Source: Citrifermentans bremense R1 (GTDB taxonomy: Bacteria > Desulfobacterota > Desulfuromonadia > Geobacterales > Geobacteraceae). Taken from it: DNA of 64,000 nucleotides. Every line of letters starts with the position of its first letter. Position 1 is the first letter of the stretch. Location: the NCBI RefSeq assembly GCF_000426865.1, contig NZ_AUGE01000010.1, positions 94,377 to 158,376 of the forward strand, in the 5' to 3' direction. The position numbers were made by a program, and so were the translations under genes. Shown piece after piece: positions 8,873 to 18,461 of this stretch. Under the pieces are notes generated by a model. The model did not search any database. It had not been told where the DNA came from and saw only the letters and a program-made list of their open reading frames with translations.

Positions 8873-10069
8873 TCAGAAAGGCCCCTCTGCCGCGCCGTCG
8901 AACTCGTCGGCCGTAGGGTCCATGACCTTGCCCCTGGCGTCGGTGCCGGAGAACTTGAAGACCATGTGGGAAGGGTCGATGGTGGCGTTGCCGGTGTCGT
9001 TCTGGCTCAAAAGGAAGGTCACAACCGCCGTCCTCTGCTCAGGGTCGTAGGTGACGCTGGTAGGGTTTTGCGGGATGTAGGCCTCGGTTGGGACCACCGG
9101 CTGCAGGTTGTTGTAGTAGCCTGCCGCGCCCCCCGTCGCCTTGCTGATGGTCCAGTTGCTGGTGTCCTGCACGGAATCGGCGTCCATGGCGGAGTCGAAA
9201 TAGAAGGTGAGGCTGAATTGCTTGGACTGGTTGGGCAACGTTGTCGTTGCGTCAATGCCTAACATCCCCAAAAGGGCGGTGCCGGCGCCCAGGGCGGCAC
9301 TGAAGGTGTCGGTCTCTCCACCTCCTGCGGAAACGAGCTTCGGCTGGGCGATGGTCAGCTTGAGCAGGGCCCCTTGGGTCGAGTTCAACCTGGTGAGGGT
9401 GTCGACCTCTTTCTGCGCGTTGGTGGTGTCGCCCAAGGCGGCATAGGCGACGCCGAGCTCGAAATGCGCGGCTTCCATCTTGGGGCGCAGTTTCACGGCC
9501 TGGGTAAGCTGCTTCACCGCGTCGGCGTACTTCCCTTCTTTGTTGTAGAGCGCGCCCAGGGAATAGTAGGGGTTGGGGTCGGTGGGGGCCATCCTGGAGA
9601 CCTTCTTGAACTGGGTCTCCGCCTCGCCGTAGCGCTCGGTCTGCACGTAGAGCTGCCCGAGCGTATAGGGGGCGAGGGTGTCGGTGGGGTTCAGCTTGGC
9701 GGCGTCCTTGAACTCCCTCTCGGCCAGGTTGTACTTCTTCTGCTGCAGGTAGATGTTTCCTAGGCTCGTGTGTATGGCGTCCTGGGTCGGGTCGAGCGCC
9801 AGCGAGTTCTTGTAGGTCTTGATCGCCTCGTCGGTCTTCCCCTGGGCCTGGTAGGCGCTGGCCAGGAACTTGTACGCCTGCGTGTTGGTGGGGTCCATGG
9901 AGATGGCGCGCTTCAGCTCGCCGGTGGCGCGGGCGTAATCCTTCTTCTGGTAAAAGGCGAGGCCCGAGCTCAAGGCTCCGTTGGCCAGCTGCGCCCGCTG
10001 TGAGTCCTGCGAGGCGAGGGTGCTGAACATGTCGTCCATGTAGTCCCATGCCGTTCTCTGCGTTGCCAT
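8873..10069 (-). CDS. TPR-repeat protein with C-terminal Ig/filament-like region
   Basis: A 398-residue protein. GGAGG lies eight bases before the ATG at 10069, which decides the start. Residues about 35-240 hold roughly six tetratricopeptide repeats (for example ALSSGLAFYQKKDYARATGE, YKFLASAYQAQGKTDEAIKT, SLGNIYLQQKKYNLAEREF), a protein-protein interaction scaffold. The C-terminal 150 residues are non-helical and rich in Thr, Asn and Val (SLTFYFDSAMDADSVQDTSN), resembling a big-Ig-like surface domain. No signal peptide is visible. It follows another TPR protein on the same strand. Role unknown; assembly or sorting of the glycosylated product is a guess. Confidence 0.75.
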   Translation of the reverse strand: MATQRTAWDYMDDMFSTLASQDSQRAQLANGALSSGLAFYQKKDYARATGELKRAISMDPTNTQAYKFLASAYQAQGKTDEAIKTYKNSLALDPTQDAIHTSLGNIYLQQKKYNLAEREFKDAAKLNPTDTLAPYTLGQLYVQTERYGEAETQFKKVSRMAPTDPNPYYSLGALYNKEGKYADAVKQLTQAVKLRPKMEAAHFELGVAYAALGDTTNAQKEVDTLTRLNSTQGALLKLTIAQPKLVSAGGGETDTFSAALGAGTALLGMLGIDATTTLPNQSKQFSLTFYFDSAMDADSVQDTSNWTISKATGGAAGYYNNLQPVVPTEAYIPQNPTSVTYDPEQRTAVVTFLLSQNDTGNATIDPSHMVFKFSGTDARGKVMDPTADEFDGAAEGPF

Positions 10070-10171
10070 AACTACCTCCGCGAAAGGCTCTTGAGCCGAA
10101 TCACTTATCGGCATCCCAGGGGGAAAACTTTAGTGAAAAAGCACCCCGGGGAGCCGGCCGTGACGACGCCA

Positions 10172-11944
10172 TCAGCCGTTCGCCACCTCCTTCAGGCTGT
10201 TGAGGCAGTCGCGGGCATCGCGGTTCCACGGCTCCAGGTTGATCACCTTGCCGTAGAAGCTCTGCGCCTCTGCCGGGCGGTCCAGCATGGTGCAGATCTT
10301 TCCGAGCCCCATCAGCGTCTCGATGTTCTTGGGCTCCCTGCGGAGCTGTTCCAGGTAGATGGCGATGGCCCCGTCGACGTCGTACCCTTCGACGAAGTAG
10401 AAGTCGGCCAGGTTCTTCTGGAAGGTGCTGTTTCCTGGCGCCAGTTCCGCCGCCTTCTCGTAGTGGGTGCGCGCCTTTTCCTTGTCCCCCTGCTGGTAGG
10501 CCAAGACGGCCAGGTCGTTGTGGGCTGGAGCGAAGTCGGGGTAAGAGGAGAGGATCAGCTTCAGTTCCTGGAACGCCCCGTCCAGGTCCCCCTGGGAGAC
10601 CAGTTCCTGGGACCTCTGGTAGCGCTCCTCGGCGGAAAGATCGTCGACTTCTGCAGCCGTGGGCTGCGGCTCTTCCGTCCTCTGGCGCAGCGCGGTCAGT
10701 TGCTGCCGTGCGGCCTGGTTCCAGGGCTCGATCTCCAGCGCCCTCTGATAGAAGGAATCGGCCTCGGCGGGCTGCCCCACGCTCTCGCAGATGATCCCCA
10801 GGTTCAGCAGGGTCTCGACGTCGCGCGGCGACTGCTCCAGGAGCTTCAGGTAGATCGCTATCGCCTCGTCGGCCTCTCCCGCCTCGACGAAGAGGATGTC
10901 GGCCAGGTTCTTCAGATAGACGCTCTCTTTGGGATCGAGCCAGACCGCCTCGCGGTAATGCTTGAGCGACTGCTCTTTCTCTCCTAGCTGATAGCTGACG
11001 GCTGCCAGGTCGTTGTGGGCCACGGCATGTTTGGGGAAGCGCGCCAGGTGCTCACGGAGCGCCGCTGCGGCACGCTGCGGGTCTTCTCCGGTGATGAGGG
11101 GGCGCAGTTCCTGGTACGCCTGGTCCGCCCCTTTCAGTTCCGAGTTCGCCGTTTTCTGCTGCCCGGCGGTTTGGGTCGAGGCAGCCGCCGCGTTCTGGCT
11201 GTAAACCGGCGCGTCCGGCGCGGGTTGGGGGCGCGCCTGTGGTTGGGCCGCCTGGACCGGCGCCTGGTTCGCGGTGATCAGCTTGAGGCCGGTGAACTCC
11301 TCCAGGTGCAGGATGCGGAAGCGCTCCACTACCTTGAGCATGAACTCGCGGGTCCCGTGGTTCGGGTACCCCTGCGGCAGGAAGCCTACGCTGTCGTGCA
11401 GTTCTCTGCGCCATACCGGGTGCGGGGCCACCTCGGAGAGCTGGGCCAGCTGCTGGGAGGTGTAGTCGGGCCAGATCACCTTGCCGTAGCTAGTATGGCT
11501 GGCGAAGCTCTCGTGGGGGATGGCGGTGAAGCAGGTGTCGCCGTAGGCGAGCATGGCGGTGGGGTTTCCCTCCAGGGCCGCCGTCAAGAGCTCATAGGCG
11601 TCTCGCTTGAGGCGGTCGGTTGCCTCCAGGAGTGTCGCGTATTTGCCCGAGGCGATCCTGAGCGCCATTTCGACCCCCTTGCCGCCTGCGGCCGCCGGAA
11701 GCTTCAGGGAGATCAGGTTCGGGTGGATCTTCTGCAGGTCGGCCACCACGGCCCATTCGCACTGCTCCGACCCCTGGTCGACCACGATCACCTCCATGCG
11801 GTTGGAGATGCTTTGCTGCATCAGTTCGCTAAGGCATTCCCTCAGGTGCGACTCCCTGTTGCTGGTGATCAGGATGGCGGAAAGAAGCGGCCCGTCTTGC
11901 AGGACCGCGACCGCGCCGCTGGGGCGGGTTACTAGCTGGCTCAT
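10172..11944 (-). CDS. GT2-like domain fused to TPR repeats
   Basis: A 590-residue protein starting MSQLVTRPSG; GGAG precedes the ATG at 11944. Residues about 20-230 are related to family-2 glycosyltransferases (LSAILITSNRESHLRECL, VIVVDQGSEQCE, ASGKYATLLEATDRLKRDAY), although the metal-binding motif is weak. A Gln/Ala/Pro-rich linker follows (about 240-270). The remainder consists of two similar TPR blocks (HNDLAAVSYQLGEKEQSLKH and HNDLAVLAYQQGDKEKARTH are near-duplicates), indicating an internal duplication. Fusions like this occur in O-linked protein glycosylation loci. Whether the GT2 part is catalytic is unclear. Confidence 0.75.
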   Translation of the reverse strand: MSQLVTRPSGAVAVLQDGPLLSAILITSNRESHLRECLSELMQQSISNRMEVIVVDQGSEQCEWAVVADLQKIHPNLISLKLPAAAGGKGVEMALRIASGKYATLLEATDRLKRDAYELLTAALEGNPTAMLAYGDTCFTAIPHESFASHTSYGKVIWPDYTSQQLAQLSEVAPHPVWRRELHDSVGFLPQGYPNHGTREFMLKVVERFRILHLEEFTGLKLITANQAPVQAAQPQARPQPAPDAPVYSQNAAAASTQTAGQQKTANSELKGADQAYQELRPLITGEDPQRAAAALREHLARFPKHAVAHNDLAAVSYQLGEKEQSLKHYREAVWLDPKESVYLKNLADILFVEAGEADEAIAIYLKLLEQSPRDVETLLNLGIICESVGQPAEADSFYQRALEIEPWNQAARQQLTALRQRTEEPQPTAAEVDDLSAEERYQRSQELVSQGDLDGAFQELKLILSSYPDFAPAHNDLAVLAYQQGDKEKARTHYEKAAELAPGNSTFQKNLADFYFVEGYDVDGAIAIYLEQLRREPKNIETLMGLGKICTMLDRPAEAQSFYGKVINLEPWNRDARDCLNSLKEVANG

Positions 11945-12255
11945 GAGTATCTCCATTATGGTGGAATCGATCCCTGTTAGCTTGCCGCGCCAATTTTTGC
12001 AAGACGCGCGCAATAGGTACTCGGAAAGCAACTGCTATGCCAGTTGTGGAGCGGCCGGAGCGGGAAGGGCGCGCCCTGCTCGCGACACGAAGGGGACTGT
12101 TGCCGTCGGTTGCGCGCGGCAGAAGGGCTCGCGGGGTGGCAGGCTCCACTTGGGAGTCAGGTTCAAAGCGTTCCGCCGCCGCCCCGGTCAATAATTTGAA
12201 TATTCGCGCCCATAGCCGGTGTCAATTAGCCGACAGCCAGCACGGGCACGCCCGG

Positions 12256-13176
12256 CTACCTCTGCGAGAGCTCCCTTTCCAGAGTCATTCCAAGTATCTG
12301 GCCGTGCACCTCGATGTCCATGACGTGCTGGTACCCTGTGTACATACAAGGGCTGGTGATCTGATAGTACCGGTGCCTGAGGTAGTCGCAGTGAAGGAGC
12401 ACGCAGGGGTTGATGTAGGTCGGAGCGAAGAATTCGACTACCAGCGACTGTTCCTGCATGAAACCGCAGTGGGTGACGCCGGCCCCATGGGGCGCGACGA
12501 TGGCCTCGGCGTTGCAGCTGTAGGCCAGCTGCTCCGACAGCGGCATTTCCTCAAGGCGCAGCATGGTGAAGCCGTATTTGCCCAGCATGGCGAGCAGGGC
12601 GTCCTCGTGCAGCACCTTGCGCAGGTTGTCGGGATGGCCGTTGCGGCTTAGGTACAGCCGGTGCCGCGGCGCCTCCTGGGCGAAGAGGGACCTGAAAACC
12701 TCGCGCACCTTCATTCTTGCGGGCATCCCCTCGGGATTGCCCCCCCGCTGCTTGGGGACCAAGCACATGCACTCCAGGTGGTAGTCGCACTCCTTGGCCA
12801 CCACGATGCGGTCGGGCGGCACGCCGATAAGCCGCAGGGATTCCGCGGCAAAGGGGACGGGAGGGACCAGGTACCTGCCGTTGAAACCCTCCAGGTGGGC
12901 GGTCAGCGCCATAGTGAGCGTCTCGTTGCACCAGTGCCAGAAGTTGCAGCTCCAGTCGCCGTAAAGTGGCATCACCACCCCGTCGAGCCCCTCCAGTTCC
13001 CGGTTTTCGTGGTGCAAGAGCCAGATCAGTAGCTGGTCGTCCGCGAAGTTGGCGAAGCGGTTCACCACACATTTCCCCTGCAGGGGTATACCCTCTGGCC
13101 CGAAAAGGAAAACGTCCTTCAGAAACAATGGATTGGGTTCGCTGAAGCTGCGGCCGTTCATCACCTGGTACATCAA
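12256..13176 (-). CDS. Glycosyltransferase family 61 (DUF563)
   Basis: A 306-residue protein with the hallmarks of GT61/DUF563 transferases: GDWSCNFWHWCNETLTMA in the N-terminal half, LYLSRNGHPDNLRKVLHEDAL (the arginine-containing donor-side helix) and VAPHGAGVTHCGFMQ near residue 230. GT61 enzymes transfer xylose, GlcNAc or other sugars. It is the most upstream member of the minus-strand glycan genes, divergent in spacing from the TPR/GT2 gene (312 bp gap). Alternative start three codons in (MNGRSF). Product likely decorates the same surface glycan. Confidence 0.82.
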   Translation of the reverse strand: MMYQVMNGRSFSEPNPLFLKDVFLFGPEGIPLQGKCVVNRFANFADDQLLIWLLHHENRELEGLDGVVMPLYGDWSCNFWHWCNETLTMALTAHLEGFNGRYLVPPVPFAAESLRLIGVPPDRIVVAKECDYHLECMCLVPKQRGGNPEGMPARMKVREVFRSLFAQEAPRHRLYLSRNGHPDNLRKVLHEDALLAMLGKYGFTMLRLEEMPLSEQLAYSCNAEAIVAPHGAGVTHCGFMQEQSLVVEFFAPTYINPCVLLHCDYLRHRYYQITSPCMYTGYQHVMDIEVHGQILGMTLERELSQR

Positions 13177-13243
13177 AACCCCCTTACGGTCCTTTTTCCC
13201 ACCGGCAGGTTCAGCAAAAACCGTTCCGGCGCCCTCCTCGGAT

Positions 13244-14110
13244 TCACCCCCCGACGACGATGAGGCAGACCCCGGCCAGCATGATGACGGTGGCGAGGAG
13301 CCCCCCTCGTTCCTGAAAGAGGTAGCGGCCGTAGATGACGCCGAACAAAAGGCTCAGCCTCTTGACGGCGATCATGTAGGCGACGTTGGTGAGGTTGATG
13401 GCGAAGACGTGGGTGAGCGCCTGCAGCGCGTAGAAGAGCGCAGGGAGAAGCGAAGCGCGGACGGTGCCGTTACGGACGATTTCCCGCAGCTCCCCCCTTC
13501 CCTTGTAGAGGGCGAACGGGGTGATGAAAAGCGCCAGGAGCGGCAGATAGATCGCGGCGAAGACCAGCGGGGAGGAAAGGTCGATGGCGCGCTTGCCGAG
13601 GGTGGAGGTGAAGCTGTAGATGGTGGCGACCCCCAGCATGCAAAGCGCCCCCTTTTCCTTCGCCAGCGCCTTGAGCGGAGCCAGCACCCCGTCCTGTCCG
13701 CGCCTGGCCTTGAGCAGGTACCCCCCGAGCGCTATCAGCAAAACGCCGGCGCTCCCGGCCGGGGAGATGCGCTCCCCGAGGAGCAGGAAGGGGACCACCA
13801 GCAACAAAAGCGGCGTAAGCGACAAAAACGGAAGGGTGAGCGAGAGCGGGGAGAGCTTCAAGGCCTTCGTGTACAGGAAGATGGCCACCGCCTCCAGGGG
13901 TAGCCCGGTGAGTATGCAGAGCCAGAATTCCCGCGACAAGTGCGGGATCTCCAGAAAGGGGAGAGGGATGAGGAACAGCGGCAGGGTGGGGAGGATCCGG
14001 GCCAGTGTGACCAGGTACTCGTTGTGGCCGTCAACCGCCTTCTTGGTGAGCGCGTCGCTGCTGGCCAGAAAGAATGCGGATAGGAGTGTGAGCGTGAACC
14101 ATAGCGGCAT
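13244..14110 (-). CDS. EamA/DMT-family membrane transporter
   Basis: A 288-residue, strongly hydrophobic protein with about ten predicted membrane helices arranged as two EamA repeats of five; each repeat ends in a helix near a conserved Pro/Glu-rich turn (LLGERISPAGSAGVLLIALG and LFQERGGLLATVIMLAGVCL). The DMT superfamily includes exporters of amino acids, nucleotide sugars and undecaprenyl-linked aminoarabinose. Neighbouring glycan genes make sugar or lipid-linked sugar transport possible, but nothing in the sequence fixes the substrate. Confidence 0.85.
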   Translation of the reverse strand: MPLWFTLTLLSAFFLASSDALTKKAVDGHNEYLVTLARILPTLPLFLIPLPFLEIPHLSREFWLCILTGLPLEAVAIFLYTKALKLSPLSLTLPFLSLTPLLLLVVPFLLLGERISPAGSAGVLLIALGGYLLKARRGQDGVLAPLKALAKEKGALCMLGVATIYSFTSTLGKRAIDLSSPLVFAAIYLPLLALFITPFALYKGRGELREIVRNGTVRASLLPALFYALQALTHVFAINLTNVAYMIAVKRLSLLFGVIYGRYLFQERGGLLATVIMLAGVCLIVVGG

Positions 14111-14259
14111 GGTGGGAATGATAACGGAAAAACCTCCCCTTGCAGCGGCAGCCGGATCTTTTTCATTGGAAAAAAAGGGGGGCGGAGGTTGACTGGGGCG
14201 CGAAAAGCGGCCTAATTAGCGTAGCGGTCACAGCTATTTAACCTGTCAAGGAGGGTGCC

Positions 14260-14976
14260 ATGGCCAAGAGCGTTTTGATCCCCGCCATCGAACAGAGGTT
14301 GCGCGGACTGATCGAGGTGAGCCGCAGGAACATAAGGGAGCACGGCTTCGTGGAGAGGGAGAGGCCGACGGTGACCTTGACCCGGGAATTCGGCTGTGAG
14401 GGGTATCCGGTGGCGGAGAAGCTGCAGCGTCTGCTGGAGCAAAGAAGCGGGGCGCCCTGGGTGGTGATGGACCGGGCGCTTTTGGATGCCGTCGCCAAGG
14501 ACCACAACCTCTCGGAGGAGGTGCTTCAGAAGCTGGGGAGCAAGAACCGCTTTTTGGACGACATGCTTTCCACCTTTTCGCCGCGCTGGAAAAGCGACAA
14601 GGATTATTACCGGCTTTTGTCCCGGCAGATCATGGCTCTAGCCCAGGAGGGAAACGTGATATTGGTGGGAAGGGGGGCCGCCATACTCACCCAGGGGGTG
14701 GGCAACTGCTACCACTTCAGGATCGTGGCCCCGATGAGCTATAAGGTGAAGTCGGTGGCGGACCGGATGAATATCTCGGCCGAAAAGGCGCAGGACCTGG
14801 TCCGGGAACGGCAGGGTCAGCGAGACGCTTTCCTGAAGGACTTCCTGGGGCGGGACATTGCGGAGCCGACCCTGTACCATCTGCTCTTCAACAACGCGAG
14901 GCTTCCGGCAGGGCGCATGGCGGAGCTTATGGCCGAGGTGGTCCTCCCGGCCCAGGGTGGTCAGGCGACCCCGTAG
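14260..14976 (+). CDS. Cytidylate kinase-like family protein
   Basis: A 238-residue protein with a perfect Shine-Dalgarno (AAGGAGG) before the ATG. It belongs to the cytidylate kinase-like P-loop family: TLTREFGCEGYPVAEKL is a degenerate P-loop in which EFGCEGY replaces the classical GxxGxGK(S/T); then DRALLDAVAKDH, and VGRGAAILTQGVGNCYHFRI as the second-strand motif. Nucleoside monophosphate kinase activity is not assured because the lysine of the P-loop is missing. Its last 16 bases overlap the convergent phosphoesterase gene (stops at 14976 and 14961). Confidence 0.8.
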   Translation: MAKSVLIPAIEQRLRGLIEVSRRNIREHGFVERERPTVTLTREFGCEGYPVAEKLQRLLEQRSGAPWVVMDRALLDAVAKDHNLSEEVLQKLGSKNRFLDDMLSTFSPRWKSDKDYYRLLSRQIMALAQEGNVILVGRGAAILTQGVGNCYHFRIVAPMSYKVKSVADRMNISAEKAQDLVRERQGQRDAFLKDFLGRDIAEPTLYHLLFNNARLPAGRMAELMAEVVLPAQGGQATP

Positions 14977-15815
14977 TTTGTCCCCGGCCCCGCTTCCCGA
15001 AGCGGCACCAGGGTCGCCAGCACCACTTCCGGCCTGATGTTGACGCGTAGCGGAATCCAGCTTTCTCCGAGCCCCCCATTGACGATGAGGGAGGTAGTCC
15101 CCGAGCTGTAAAGGCCGTAGTCGTATTGGGGAAAGAGCCCCATGTCCGGGACGTAGGCGGCGCCGATAAGCGGGAGGCGGATCTGCCCACCGTGGGTGTG
15201 CCCGGCGAGCATCAGGTCGACCCCCTGGAGCGCCGCCTCAGGGAAGGGGTGCGGCGCGTGGGAGAGCAAAACACGTGGCGAGCTCGCGTCGGCCTTTATC
15301 AGCGCCTGGTCCAGCCGGGCCCTGCGGGTCACCGGGTCGTCCACCCCCGCCACCCAGAGCCGCGCCTTCCCGAAATTGAGCGGCACCGCTTTGTTACTCA
15401 GCACCTGGGCCCCGGCCCGGGAAAGTTTGTCGTTGTATTCCCCTATGCGGGAGAGGGCATATTCGTGATTGCCGGGGACCGAATAGACCGGCGCATTGGA
15501 AAAGCGGCGCATCCCCGCCAAGAGATCGAGCGCAGGTTTGAGGCTTGGGTTCTCCCCGACCACCAGGTCCCCAGTCAGCGCCACCAGGTCGAAGCGCAGG
15601 CGGCGCAGCAGTTCGAGAAGCCCCTCGTTCCCCTCCCCGAACTCCTTGTCGTGCAGGTCGGTCAGGTGCAGGATGGTGAACCCGGCAAGAGCATCGGGAA
15701 GATTTCTCACCGGCACCCGGTACCTGCGCACCGCCACCGACGACCTTTCCAGGTAGAGGTAGGGGAAAAGGGAAAATCCCCCCAGGAGAAACAGGCGCCT
15801 GCTGATCGCTGCCAT
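14961..15815 (-). CDS. Tat-exported metallophosphoesterase (YkuE/YaeI-like)
   Basis: A 284-residue protein; GAGGAGG precedes the ATG at 15815. The N-terminus ISRRLFLLGGFSLFPYL is a twin-arginine signal, so the enzyme is probably exported folded with its metals. Calcineurin-like motifs follow in order: LHLTDLHD (D-x-H), LTGDLV (GD), VPGNHEY (GNH) and LAGHTHGGQI (GHxH), together forming the two-metal site. Relatives hydrolyse phosphodiesters such as UDP-2,3-diacylglucosamine or other cell-envelope substrates. It overlaps the convergent kinase-like gene by 16 bp. Confidence 0.88.
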   Translation of the reverse strand: MAAISRRLFLLGGFSLFPYLYLERSSVAVRRYRVPVRNLPDALAGFTILHLTDLHDKEFGEGNEGLLELLRRLRFDLVALTGDLVVGENPSLKPALDLLAGMRRFSNAPVYSVPGNHEYALSRIGEYNDKLSRAGAQVLSNKAVPLNFGKARLWVAGVDDPVTRRARLDQALIKADASSPRVLLSHAPHPFPEAALQGVDLMLAGHTHGGQIRLPLIGAAYVPDMGLFPQYDYGLYSSGTTSLIVNGGLGESWIPLRVNIRPEVVLATLVPLREAGPGTNYGVA

Positions 15816-15996
15816 AGCTACACGTCCTCCTCGGTAAAAAACCGAGCCAGAGTATATCAGTTTGCCGTTGCAGCGCCAGAAATCGTGAGTCGCGGCGAAC
15901 CGGACGGGGGGGCGAAGCGGTGAGTCGCCAAAGAGTGGACGAGCTTTGACTTCCCGCTGCGCGGACGCTATGATGTCGCCTTTGACGGGGGGAGAG

Positions 15997-16395
15997 ATGA
16001 CCGAATTCGCGGTGAGCGAAGAGAAAAACCGCTGGCTTAAGGCGAAGATGGAAGAGCTGGGGGTGAGCGAGCAGCAGATCGAGGAGCGTTTCGTCCACGC
16101 CTCCGGGCGGGGCGGGCAGCACGTCAACAAGAGCTCCTCCTGCGTCTACCTCAAACATCTTCCCACCGGGGTGGAGGTGAAATGCATGGAGTCGCGAAGC
16201 CAGTCCCTGAACCGGTTCCTCGCCCGGCGTCTCCTGCTGGAGAAGATAGCTGGGGCGGGAGGGGGGCTGACCAAGAAGGAGCTGGCGGCGGAAAAACTGA
16301 AAAGACAGAAAGCCCGCAGAAAAAGGCGCTCCGGCGCGAAGTATGGCACGGCTTCTGCTACAGAAACACTGCCGGAGCCTGTAGAGGGAGAATAA
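15997..16395 (+). CDS. Release-factor-like peptidyl-tRNA hydrolase domain protein (ArfB-type)
   Basis: A 132-residue protein consisting of the catalytic domain of class I release factors: HASGRGGQHVNKSSSCVYL contains the GGQ motif that triggers peptidyl-tRNA hydrolysis, and it lacks the codon-recognition domains. The C-terminus is a basic tail (KRQKARRKRRSG) of the kind that ArfB/YaeJ inserts in the empty mRNA channel of stalled ribosomes. GGGGGAG lies very close to the chosen ATG at 15997; upstream in-frame ATGs at 15970 and 15973 are possible. A ribosome-rescue role is inferred; it may instead be one of the PrfH/RF-like paralogues. Confidence 0.78.
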   Translation: MTEFAVSEEKNRWLKAKMEELGVSEQQIEERFVHASGRGGQHVNKSSSCVYLKHLPTGVEVKCMESRSQSLNRFLARRLLLEKIAGAGGGLTKKELAAEKLKRQKARRKRRSGAKYGTASATETLPEPVEGE

Positions 16396-16530
16396 AGGCG
16401 GTTTCCGGGCGGGGTGAGACAATATTTTGACCCGCCACCCCTTCGGCGCAACTGTCAGCAGCTCTACTGTGCGCCGTAGTTGCGGCGGTTCACACTCTCT
16501 TAGCAGCGGCAAAATGCCGGAAAAATAAAG

Positions 16531-16560
16531 TTGACAAGGTTATGCGCTGAAGGGTATAAA
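16531..16560 (+). promoter_or_regulatory. Sigma-70-type promoter of rho
   Basis: TTGACA at 16531-16536 and TATAAA at 16555-16560, separated by 18 bp. This predicts a start near 16567 and a leader of about 230 nt before rho. Confidence 0.65.
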
Positions 16561-16797
16561 TTCGCATTATCCTCAATCAGACCTTTGCAGATACCTTAAT
16601 ACCTCAAATATTTCTCATACCAATCGGTACCGATCACCTCAAAAGACTAAGCCAAGGTAATAATCAGATCCTTTACAGATAGCTCTTCGCCAACACCCCC
16701 GCATGCAATGCGTCATGCCCCCTTGGTGATACATTCCCGCATTCCCTATTAAGGCTTTTGCCGATAGCTCTATATTTGCGTCAACTCAGGAGAACAG
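16561..16797 (+). promoter_or_regulatory. Long C-rich, G-poor rho leader (possible rut/autoregulation region)
   Basis: A 237-nt untranslated leader with no credible ORF. Counting by eye in 16561-16740 gives 57 C and 24 G, a bias opposite to ordinary neighbouring sequence and characteristic of Rho-loading (rut) sites, which are unstructured C>G RNA. In Escherichia coli rho is known to be autoregulated by Rho-dependent termination in its leader, so the same is plausible here. AGGAG lies 7 bases before the rho ATG. This is compositional evidence only. Confidence 0.45.
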
Positions 16798-18045
16798 ATG
16801 AACCTACAGGAACTTAAAGAAAAGAAGATCAACGATCTCACTGCGATCGCCAAAGGGCTCAACATCGAGGGGGCTTCCAGTCTCAGGAAGCAGGACCTGA
16901 TCTTTGCCATTCTCAATGCCCAGACTGAGAAGAACGGGATGATCTTCGGCGAGGGCGTTCTGGAGACGCTCCCTGACGGTTTCGGCTTTCTGAGGGCGCC
17001 GGACTACAACTACCTGCCGGGGCCGGACGACATCTACGTCTCGCCGTCGCAGATCCGCCGCTTCAACCTGCACACCGGCGACACGGTGGCGGGCCAGATC
17101 AGGCCTCCCAAGGAAGGGGAGCGCTACTTCGCCCTGCTGAAGGTCGAGACGGTGAACCACGAGTCCCCTGAGGTTGCGCGCGACAAGATCCTGTTCGACA
17201 ACCTGACTCCGCTCTACCCGCAGGAAAAGCTGAAGCTTGAGACCACCCACGACAACATGTCGACCCGGGTCATGGAGCTCATCGCGCCGATCGGCAAGGG
17301 GCAGAGGGGGCTCATCGTGGCGCCCCCCAGGACCGGCAAGACGATGCTGATCCAGAATATCGCCAACTCCATCGCCATGAACCACCCCGAGGTGTTCCTG
17401 ATCGTCCTTCTGATCGACGAAAGGCCCGAGGAGGTGACCGACATGCAGCGCTCGGTGAAGGGCGAGGTGATCTCCTCCACCTTCGACGAGCCGGCCTCGC
17501 GCCACATCCAGGTGGCCGAGATGGTCATCGAGAAGGCCAAGCGGCTGGTCGAGCACAAGCGCGACGTCGTCATTCTGCTCGACTCCATCACCCGCCTGGC
17601 CCGCGCCTACAACACCGTGATCCCGCCCTCCGGCAAGATCCTCTCCGGCGGCGTCGACTCCAACGCCCTGCATAAGCCCAAGCGCTTCTTCGGCGCGGCC
17701 AGGAACATCGAGGAAGGAGGCTCGCTCACCATCATCGCCACCGCACTCGTCGACACCGGCTCCAAGATGGACGAGGTCATCTTCGAAGAATTCAAGGGCA
17801 CCGGCAACATGGAGCTCCACCTGGACCGGAAGCTGGTCGAGAAGAGGACCTTCCCCGCCATCGACATCAACAAGTCCGGCACCAGGAAGGAGGAACTCCT
17901 GATCGACAAGGCGTCCCTGAACCGGATCTGGATCCTCAGGAAGGTGCTGCACCCCATGAACGTGGTCGACTCCATGGAGTTCCTGATCTCCAAATTGCAG
18001 GGGACCAAGAGCAACCAGGACTTCCTCGATTCCATGAGCAAGTAA
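16798..18045 (+). CDS. rho: Transcription termination factor Rho
   Basis: A 415-residue, standard-length hexameric RNA helicase. The N-terminal Rho-N helical domain ([20 protein letters not shown]) is followed by the cold-shock-like RNA-binding domain with [27 protein letters not shown], including the FLR and Y residues that contact C-rich RNA. The ATPase core has Walker A ([10 protein letters not shown]), [12 protein letters not shown] (Walker B region/catalytic Glu), the Q-loop region and R-loop [25 protein letters not shown] precedes the start. It is followed 98 bp later by rpmE in the same direction, the order found in many bacteria. Confidence 0.97.
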   Translation: MNLQELKEKKINDLTAIAKGLNIEGASSLRKQDLIFAILNAQTEKNGMIFGEGVLETLPDGFGFLRAPDYNYLPGPDDIYVSPSQIRRFNLHTGDTVAGQIRPPKEGERYFALLKVETVNHESPEVARDKILFDNLTPLYPQEKLKLETTHDNMSTRVMELIAPIGKGQRGLIVAPPRTGKTMLIQNIANSIAMNHPEVFLIVLLIDERPEEVTDMQRSVKGEVISSTFDEPASRHIQVAEMVIEKAKRLVEHKRDVVILLDSITRLARAYNTVIPPSGKILSGGVDSNALHKPKRFFGAARNIEEGGSLTIIATALVDTGSKMDEVIFEEFKGTGNMELHLDRKLVEKRTFPAIDINKSGTRKEELLIDKASLNRIWILRKVLHPMNVVDSMEFLISKLQGTKSNQDFLDSMSK

Positions 18046-18143
18046 AAAAGTGTTGAAAGTTTCTGGGGAAGGTGCTATTTATGGCTACTTTCCGGCTTGA
18101 CAATTAAGAGAGATAACGGGGTGCGCCCCGCGAGGAGGAAGAT

Positions 18144-18362
18144 ATGAAAGAAGGGATCCACCCCAAATACAACGAAATCACCGTGAAGTGCCTGTGCGGC
18201 AACAGCTTCGAGAGCCGTTCCACCAAAGCTGAGATCTCCACCGAGGTCTGCTCGCAGTGCCATCCGTTTTACACCGGCAAACAGAAGCTGATGGACACCG
18301 CCGGCCGCGTCGAGCGTTTCCGCAAGCGGTACAACATTGCGGCGGCGACCGAAGAAAGCTAG
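18144..18362 (+). CDS. rpmE: 50S ribosomal protein L31 (zinc-binding form)
   Basis: A 72-residue bL31. [22 protein letters not shown] and [13 protein letters not shown] supply a CxC ... CxxC set, so this is the zinc-containing C+ form. A very strong GAGGAGG lies before the ATG. A small hairpin (CGGGG-TGCG-CCCCG, about 18118-18130) sits just upstream of the Shine-Dalgarno and could modulate translation; no known L31 leader motif was confirmed. Confidence 0.97.
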   Translation: MKEGIHPKYNEITVKCLCGNSFESRSTKAEISTEVCSQCHPFYTGKQKLMDTAGRVERFRKRYNIAAATEES

Positions 18363-18461
18363 AGGCTTTCGCGTTTGCGAATCCGTACGAGGGGATTTTG
18401 TCGAAATGGCGAAATCCCCTTATTTCGTTTTCTCATACCCGCAAGCTTTTGAAGGATCTTC

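Noticed and set aside
16804..17952. A 382-codon minus-strand frame
   Set aside because: Antisense to rho, rich in Gly, Asp and His; a shadow.
18090..18143. A TTGACA-like box before rpmE
   Set aside because: No -10 element at 16-18 bp; rpmE may be read from the rho transcript.
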